A stretch of DNA of 64,000 bases from Dama dama (Eukaryota; Chordata; Mammalia; Artiodactyla; Cervidae): the NCBI RefSeq assembly GCF_033118175.1, contig NC_083688.1, forward strand, positions 1,925,001-1,989,000. The letters run 5' to 3'. The notes under the pieces are model-generated. The model had not been told where the DNA came from. It saw only the letters and a list, made by a program, of their open reading frames with translations, and ran no database searches. Position numbers and translations under genes: made by a program. Positions 10,601-19,600 of this stretch are shown here, in pieces (positions within the stretch are counted from its first letter, which is position 1; each line of letters opens with the position of its first letter).

Positions 10601-13600
10601 ACAGGCCGTGAGTGAACACGACGAACACGTGTGTGTCCACAGGGGATAGGGGACCCAGCAGGGCCACCCAGGGGAAGGGACCCTCAGGCTGGCTTCCTGT
10701 CTCATCTCAACTACGGTCAGCTGGGAGGGTCTCAAGCTTCTTAGGACTCTGAGCCTCGTTTCCTGACCTGCTGAGTGGGGGGAGCGATTGTAACCTCATG
10801 TACGTGTGGGGCGCACCCTGGAGCCAGGCTCTGTTCCAGATGCTTCCCCACAAGATCTCCTTGCAGGGACCCTAAGAGGCAGCTGAGAGATGCCATCAAT
10901 ATCTCTATTTTATAAGTGAGGGGACCCGGGCTTAGAGCAGCTCTCCTTGGGCCACCCAGCCAGGTCTGACCCCAGAGCCCATGCTCTTAACCACTGCCCC
11001 CTGCTGCTCACCGGTGGGGCTGAGGTGAGGAGGCAGGGAGCCAGTGGCTTTGGCCAGGACGGTGGTGGGAGCCGGGGGATCCTGAGTGAGGGTCTGCACG
11101 TCACACCGTCAAGGGACCCTGCCCTCTGGCCATGTGGTGAGAAAGCACGCTGCAGGAGGTGAGCTCAGGGCACACGTTCCCATCACCTGCTCAGGACTCC
11201 AAAGGTCAGGCGAGCGAGGGTGGGGCACGCCTCCCGTGTTTCCCTTTGCGTGTGTGTGTGCGCGCCAAGTTGCCTCAATCGTGTCCGACTGTGACCCTAT
11301 GGACTCCAGGTATTCCCCCTGCCAGGGATGCCCCCTCAGCTCAGAAACCACTGCCCCCAAGAAGACAGACGCCTGGTGGTCCTAAAGCCCGTGTCAGCAG
11401 ACGGCAACTACCTTCTTCCCATTGATCAAACTGGAAGGCCTGGAGTCACCCACTTTCCCCCACTTTTCTCCTGCCCCACAGCTGAGCCATCCTTGAAAGT
11501 GAAAGTCACTCCGTCGTGTCTGACTCTTTGCGACCCTCATGGATTGTACAGTCCATGGAATTCTCCAGGCCAGAATACTGGAATGGGTAGCCGATCCCTT
11601 CTCCAGGGGATCTTCTCGACCCCGGGATTGAACCGGGGTCGCCTGCACTGCGGGTGGCTCCTTCACCGAGCGCCCGGGCAGCTCCGCCTCAGCATCTGTC
11701 CCGCCGCCACCTGCCTCCGGGTCTCCTCTCCAGCCTTCCAGTCTAAGCACCGGCAGCTCAGGCTGGGTTAGCGCAGCAGCCCCGAACTGGCCTTCCTGCT
11801 CCCGCTCGTGTCCTTTTCTACTCTCCACCCTGGCTGATCTAAAACATAAATCCACGTACACACCCACCGCAAAGCCTACGGCGGTAGACAGATTGATTGA
11901 ACAAAGACACTCCAGAAATAGACCCACATACAGTCAGTGGATTTTTGACAAAGGTTTCCCCCCACCCAGGCTGTTCAGTGGGAAGACAAAACTCTTCTTA
12001 ACACATGGGCCTGGAACTACTGGATACACTTAAGGAAAAACTGAACCTGACCCCTACCTTGCATACACACAATTAATCTGAGATGAGTCACAGACCCAAA
12101 CGTAAAACCCAGCATCATAAAAACTTCTAGGGCAAAACACAGGAATATATCTTTGTGACACTGAGGTGGGCAAGGATTTCTTACAAAGGTCACAAAAAGA
12201 ACTAAACGCAAATCTGAAAATTGGTGAATTGGACTTAATCAAAATTCAAACCTTCTGGTCCTCTGAAGGCACTTTTAAGAAAATGAAATGGGGCGAGATG
12301 AAAAAGCAAACTACAAACTGATAGAAAATACTCCCGAGACATATATGGTGAGGGATTTATATCCTGAATATATAAAGAACCACTGCAGATCAATAACAAC
12401 ACATTTCTAAAGAGAGGATATACAAATGGCCAATCCGCATATAAAAAGGTATATAAATAACATCATTAAGGACATAAAGACTAAAACGTGAGATACCGCT
12501 TCACAACGACTAAAATGCCTGCCTGCAACAGAAAGATGGACATCAGCAGATGTTGGCAAGGACTGGAATAATAAGAGACTTCATATGGTGTGGGGTGTAC
12601 GAAACAGCACCGCTGCTTTGGCAAACTGCTAGTTTCTTACAAAGATAAGAATACTCCTATCTACCCTATGACCCAGCAATTTCACTCGTAAATACTTACC
12701 CAAGAAAAATGAAAACATACATCCATGAAGACTGGGGGCTTCCCAGGCGGTGCAAATGGTGAAGAATCCCCATGCCAGTGTAGGACTTGCAAGAGATGTG
12801 GGTTTGATCCCTGGGTTCGGAAGATCCCATGGAGGGTTAAACGGCATCCCACTCCAGTATTCTGGCCTGGAGAATCCCACGGATGGCAGCCTACAGTCCA
12901 TGGGCGCTGAAAGAGTCACCCATGACTAAACACACACAAAGCCTTGGATGTTCACAGCAGCTTTACCCATAACAACAGCAAAAACTGTAAAAGAAAGAAA
13001 GAAACATGCAACTAGGAAAACGGATGATGAAATCTGTGACACCTTCATATAATGAATCACTTCTCATGCATACAGAAGAATAACTCCTAATACGCCAACA
13101 ACATGGACGACGCTCAGAAACTCCGTGCTGAGTGCAGACAGACAGCAGAGCACACACAGCCCGGCTCCATTCACACCCAACCTCTGAGCGCGGACAGCAG
13201 AGCGGTGTTCACCTGTGGGCCGTGGAAACTGACGGGGAGGAAGTCTCAGGGGACCTTGGGGGGGAATGGGAACGTTCTCGAATTTGACTGGGAGAGTGTT
13301 TACACAGGTGTTCACGTTTAGTAGGGTTTGTCAAATAGTGTTCTTAAGAACAGCACATTTCCCTTCTGTGAGCTTCATCACAATTTAAGAATACATGAAA
13401 GCCAAACAAAGCAACCCAAAACAGACTGCCTCGCGTGTAGATCCACCCCACGGAGCTCATCCTTCACGCTCTCCTCTACTCCATCTGCTCCAGCCACAGG
13501 GTTCTGCTCATCCTTCCTCGAACATGCCCAGCTCAGGCCCACCGCCATGACTTTGCACTGTCCTTCCTTTCTGCCTGGAATAGCCTGACCCCAGATAACC

Positions 13601-16600
13601 TCAATCCCTCCTCCATTCAGGTCACATTTTCTACCCAAAGGCTCTTCACCTGAACACTCTTTCCCGCCTCCTCTTGCCCACCGCCCCCCTCGTTGAACTC
13701 CTTCCCTAGCTTTGTTTGCTGGCATTGCGTTTATCTCCATCTGCAAGTGTATGAGAGGCTTCCCAGGTGGCTCAGTGGTAAAAAGAATCCTCTTACCAGT
13801 GCAAGGAGATGCAAGAGATGAGGGGGGATCATCCTTGGGTAGAGATGATCCCCTGGCGCAGGAAACGGCCACCCCACTCCAGTGCTCTTGCCTGGAGAAT
13901 CCCATGGACAGAGGAGCCTGGCGGGCTACAGTCCATAGGGTTACAAAGAGACAGACATGACTGAGTGTGCACGAACGCAAGTATGTGATATATTTTCATA
14001 TTGCTTGGATCTTCCACTAGAATTTAAGCTGTATGCGGACAGGGTCTTATTTGCATAGTACGGGGCTAAGTGAAGATTAAACAAGGCAGGGCATCCGAAG
14101 TGCTTACCGCAGCGACAGACTAAGTACTCGGTAAATACAGGCCGCTGCTGCTATTCATTAATGTGTCCCCAACACTGCCCTGCATAGTGGCCGATACAGG
14201 TTAGGTGTCCAATAAAGAACTAGATACAGCGGATGAATGAATGAATGGGTGGGTGAGCGGATTAGTAGGTTTATGGGTAGGTATCTGAACAGATGATGGA
14301 TGGATAAATGGATGCACAGGGGACATGGTGAAGGGATGAATAACATGATGAAGTGATGGGTGGATGGATGGATGGATAGAATGAATGCTTGGAAGGATGG
14401 ATGGGTGAATGGATGGATGAATAGAATGAATGCTTCAAGGATGGATGGGTGGACGGATGGATGGATAGAATGAATGCTTGGAAGGATGGATGGGTGGATG
14501 GATGGATGGATAGAATGAATGCTTGGAAGGATGGATGGGTGAATGGATGGATAAATAGAATGAATGCTTGGAAGGATGGACGGGTGGATGGATGGATGGA
14601 TGGATAAGTGGGTGGATGAGTGGGTAGATGACTGTCTTTGTGAAGACCCGAAATTCCCACAGTGTAGGGCCTAGAAGAGCTTTTCCATGAGATTTCACAG
14701 GGCTATTCTTGCAGCACAACGCTGAGGGAGTGGAGACAGCAGTTATAAGATCAGGATCTTTCGCACACCCCTGAGCAGCCGCACACCATTTCACATTTCT
14801 GTCTCGTCTCTCCCCCTCACTGTCATTTTCAGAACAGTTTCTCAAAGAGTGGGATAGTGGCCTGTTCTATCCATCTACAGGTGGGAAAACTGAGGCCCAA
14901 CAAGTTGAACTGACTCATCAAAGTCACGTAACCAGAGACTGGAAGACAGGCCTCAATCCTGGGTCTCCAGACTCCCACTCTTTCCACATGTCCAGGAATT
15001 CAGGAGGGAAATCCCAGGGGCACAGAACCTTCCCGTGGGTCCTTCCAGTGGCGAGTTCTAGGGGCAGGAGAGGGGGCCCAGGACCGGCCTGTCGGGAGCT
15101 GCTGAAGGGGGTCAGCGCGCAGTGGACGGGGTGGGTGGTGGCAGCTGGCCTCCCAGCAGCTCCTGCGGCAGGTCAGAGGGGCCGCCGGCCACCAAGGCTC
15201 CCGCTTGCCAGCAGCTGCCAGGTCAGGCCTGGAGGTGTGGGCAGAGCAGGCCCCTCGCCTGCCCACCCGGTGCCCCTCAGGGTTGGTTCCACAGGAGCTC
15301 AGGGCAGCAGGGGAGGGTGGGCCGCTCCCCCTCCACCCCGGGCTCTGAGCGCCCCTCTAAAGACCGATGCACCCTCGGGTCCTGCTCCCGCCACACCTTT
15401 GCCGTGTGACCTCCTGGGAGCCAGTTATGTAACCTGCAAAATGAGTTTCATGGCAACTTGCTCTGTAAGCATCAGGATGGGAAGGGGGGGTGCAGACGGT
15501 CCTAGAACTGAGTCTAGTGCGTGTCAGGCGCCTGATAAATGTGAGCCCCCTCTCCTGGGGGCCAGGAGGCCCAGGCCGGCCTGAAGCGGGTGGGCGGGGC
15601 CTTTAGAAAAGCCGGCAGTTAGGACTCTGACCCAGGAGCTGTCTGCTCCTCCTGCTCACGTCTCCGGGACGGGGGCTCTTCTACGCCCCCTGCTGGCTGC
15701 AGCGGGACAGTGCCACCCACGCAGGACAAGAAGAGGAGACAGACGGTCCCCCGCAGCGCTCCTCGCCTGCAAAGGGACCTTGACAGCGCTTGAGAGTTCA
15801 CGAGAAAGGCGAGAAAGTGACTTGCTCCCCTAAGCCTGCATTGCCTTATGAGGACAACCGCAAGAGGTGGGAGATTTAAATGAGATCATGCATCCTGAGG
15901 TGCTTAACGGAGTGCCTGGCCCTCAGGATGTGCCGGACAAATGCCCTCAAACCCACACCGTCTCCCAGCACTCCTAACAGCCCAGCCCGGTGGGCGGGCA
16001 AGGGTTGCCGTGGCTGTTCCCATCCTGCATTTGGGAAGAGCCAGGGAAGGCTCTGGTCCAGGGGCGCACAGGGGCTCCTCTCCCGCGTGGTGGGCGCAGC
16101 CGCGGGAGCCGCCCCCGCCTGCCCCGTCCCTCCGCCCCCCGGCGTGGCCCCGGCTCTTCCCCTGATGCGTCTCTCCGCCCCACGCGGCCCTTCAGATGTC
16201 TTGCTCGTGATTTAATTAGCAGTCCTTTGCTGTCATTCTCGGAGAATGGAATTGGCAGTGCCTGGGAGATCACTCACAGCCGCCAGCTGCCCTGAGTTCT
16301 TCTCTGAGAGCTCTGACTGGGAAAGAGAGATTTCAGGAGCTGGTGGGACCCATGAGGAGACCCCGGGCCAGCCCCAGGGCCTGGGGACAAAGCTCTTCTC
16401 CTGCTGCCAGCCCTGGAGATGCTCGCAGAGAGTGGCACAGAGCGAGGCACTCCTACTTAAACCCCACCTCTCTCCCGGGCCCAGAAACCCGCGGGGTCTG
16501 GCCCAGTCCACACACCCACGACCCCCGACCTTCAACCTCAGCACCGCAGCCTGGCTGTCCCCTCCAGCTGGGACCCTTTCCAGAGCTTCCTCTCAGCTGA

Positions 16601-19600
16601 CAGAGCAGCTCCTCGGAAGAGACCCTCAGACCCTGACTCCCCACTGGTCCGAGTCCCCATGATGCTGATAAGTTCTCGTTCAGGTACTGACTTTGTGTCG
16701 AGTGTCTCCCCTACCAAAGTGTGAGCTCCGTGTCAGCAGGCGCACGCCTCCGTCACCACTGTGTCCCCAGCCCTGCCGTGCAGCTGGCTCAGTGATTCCT
16801 TGCTGGATGAACGAGTGAGTGATGGAAGGATCTGGCAGACAGAAGCTGGGTGTGGAAGTCGCAGGAGGAGAAACTGGCCCTGTGGGCGACCTTGGATAAA
16901 CCCCTTCGTTACCCCTGGGCTATGGTTTTTCCAACGGTCGTGTATGGATGTGAGAGTTGGACTATGAAGAAACTGAGCGCCGAAGAATTGATGCTTTTGA
17001 GCTGTGGTGTTGGAGAAAATGCTTGAGAGTCCCTAGGACTGCAAGGAGATCCAACCAGTCCATCCTAAAGGAGATCAGTCCTGGGTGTTCACTGGAAGGA
17101 CTGATGCTGAAGCTGAAGCTCCAATTCTTTGGCCACCTGATGCAAAGAGCTGACTCATTTGAAAAGACCCTGATGCAGGGAAAGATAGAAGGCAGGAGGA
17201 GAATGGGATGACAGAGGATGAGATGGTTGGATGGCATCACCGACTCAATGGACATGAGTTTGAGTAAACTCCAGGAGTTGGTGATGGACGGGGAGGCCTG
17301 GCGTGCTGCAGTCCATGGGGTCGCAAAGAGTTGGACACAACTGAGCAACTGAACTGAACTGAACTGAACCCCTGGGCTGCGGTTTCCCGATCTGAAACCT
17401 GAGAGGATGAACCCAGTGATTTCTGTGGCTCTTCCTTCCCTGATATTCTATAGTCTCCCTTGGGGCATCGTGTCTCCCAAGTTCAGAGTAGTTAAAGGGC
17501 TTGAAACTGATACCAGATGAGGAAGAGAATCAGGACAGACCAGGCCCAAGGAGGGAGACGACTCCCCCCATATTTTGCTACCTTCCACTCACCTTCAACC
17601 CAGAGATTCCAGAAAAAAAAAAAACCGTGGGTCAGATTAACCTGGAAGACTGTGCTCTGGGGCAGGAATGATGAGACCCGACATTTGGCCCCGGTGCCTC
17701 CTCACTGTGTGACCTCTGGCAGGTTGCTTCCGCTCTCTGAGCCTCAGTTGACTCCGCTGTACAATGGGGACGACATGGCAAGACCGCAGCTCACAGGCGT
17801 TTAGTGCACATGCGAGCTTGCGTGTCTGGCAGCACTGGCTGCTGCAGCAGGTTCCTGCCTGTCTGCAGCTGAGTCATCTCCGGGCGGCACCTCCCCGGGG
17901 CATCCCCGACCCCCCTGTCCCCCGGGCGTCTCTGATCTGACCCCTCATCACACCGGCTTGTGATGGTCTTTTGCCCGCACTGAGAGTGGACCCCACCAGG
18001 GCCGGGGTGTGTTCCGGGGGCCATGAAACCCCCAGCTCTCAGCCGGGGCTTGGGAACTGTGTGTGAGTGAGTGCAGTGGACGGGAGCCTTCTCTTCCGTT
18101 CCCCCGCCCCTCCTTTCTTTGCTGAGTCCCCTCTGACCCGGCCTTCTCCTCCTTCACAGTCGCCCCCAAAGGACCCAAAATCATGATGACGCCCAGCAGA
18201 GCCCGGGTCGGGGACACCGTGAGGATTCTGGTCCATGGGTTTCAGGTCAGCCTCGCTCTGAGCACCTGAGAGGCGGGCGGGAGGTGGTCGGGGCCCAGCC
18301 TTACCCCCTTCCCCTCCAGCACCGCCAGCAGGCCTGTCTCCTAACCGGTGTGACGGCAGAGTCGGCTTCCTCGAGGAAGCGCACGGGGCGCGTGCACGGC
18401 TCTGCCCGCCCGTCTGCAGCTCAGAGCATGCGTGGCACGTGGCCTTGCTCTTCTTTTCAGCCCTGGGGTCCTCTTCTTCCCAAGGTTCCGGGCAGCCGCT
18501 CCCAACCGTGGGATGAGAATGTGTTACCCGCGCCCCGCCAGGCCCTGCCTCTGGCCCCTTCCCGCTCTGTGACTCCGCCCTCCCTGCTCTGGCCAACAGA
18601 GCGAGGTCTTCCCGGAGCCCATGTTCACGTGGACGCGGGTGGGGAGCCTTCTGCTGGACGGCAGCGCCGAGTTTGACGGGAGGGAGCTGGTGCTGGAGCG
18701 CGTGCCAGCCGAGCTCAACGGCTCCATGTACCGCTGCATGGCCCAGAACCCGCTGGGCTCCACCGACACGCACACCCGGCTCATCGTGTTTGGTAGGCTG
18801 TGCGGACCACGGGGTCGGGAGGCCTACCCAGGGCCGGTGGGCTTGTCCCAAGGAGGTGGGAGCAGCAGGGGCCTGAGGTCCCCAAATTTGCCCCAAAGAG
18901 GCACCCCGCGGTGAGGCCCTGGAGTGCTGTGGTTGAAACAAGAGCCGCTTTGGCGCTCAAGAGCCCTGGGTTCAAACCTCAGATTTCCCACTCGGTGACG
19001 GGGCAACTCTGGGCAAGCGGTTTCCCCTCCCTCAGTCTCGCCATCTGTAGAATGGGGCCAATACCTCCCAGCCCGCACAGGCCGTGCACCCGCCCTGAGA
19101 GGCGTGGTGACGTGACGCTCAGCGGGTCCTGGATAAGGGGCCTCCTTTGCCGAGGTCTGAATGCTGTCCGTGCTCTAGTTCTCTTTCTGTTCTTCCCGAC
19201 AGAAAACCCGAATATCCCAAGAGGAACAGAAGACTCTAATGGTAAGTCTCCAACCTCGGAGCTTCCAGCGTGAAAGCTCTGTTCCCCAAACGGTCCCTTT
19301 GCCTGCCCCTGCCCCTCCGCCAGGCCTTAGGCACGTGATTGTCCTCCAGTTGGGCAGAGTCTGGGTCAAAGGTCAGGAGTGGGCACTAAAGCCATTAAGG
19401 GGTACCCAGTATCCCTAAGCAGCTGGCAGGGATCTCCACGGACCAGGTCTTTTCGGGAGCCCAGCTTCCATGACCCCAAGAAGATGTGTTCAACCCTGAC
19501 CCTGGGGTTGTGGTCTGGGGCCCTTGACCACCTCGCAGGATGCTGGGCATGCAGACCAATGTCTCAGCTGGGTCCTTTATGCTGCCCCCATCCCCAGGCT

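Noticed and set aside
14360..14600. CRISPR-like regular repeats
   Set aside because: There are no unique spacers between conserved palindromic repeats; this is a microsatellite in a mammalian intron.
14271..14845. repetitive HPSIHPSTHPSFQ-type frames on the - strand
   Set aside because: They come from the GGAT array, whose 45-bp period is a multiple of three. Not protein-coding.
18039..18941. 300-codon antisense frame over IGSF21 exons C and D
   Set aside because: It is a shadow of high-GC coding exons on the other strand and ignores exon-intron borders.
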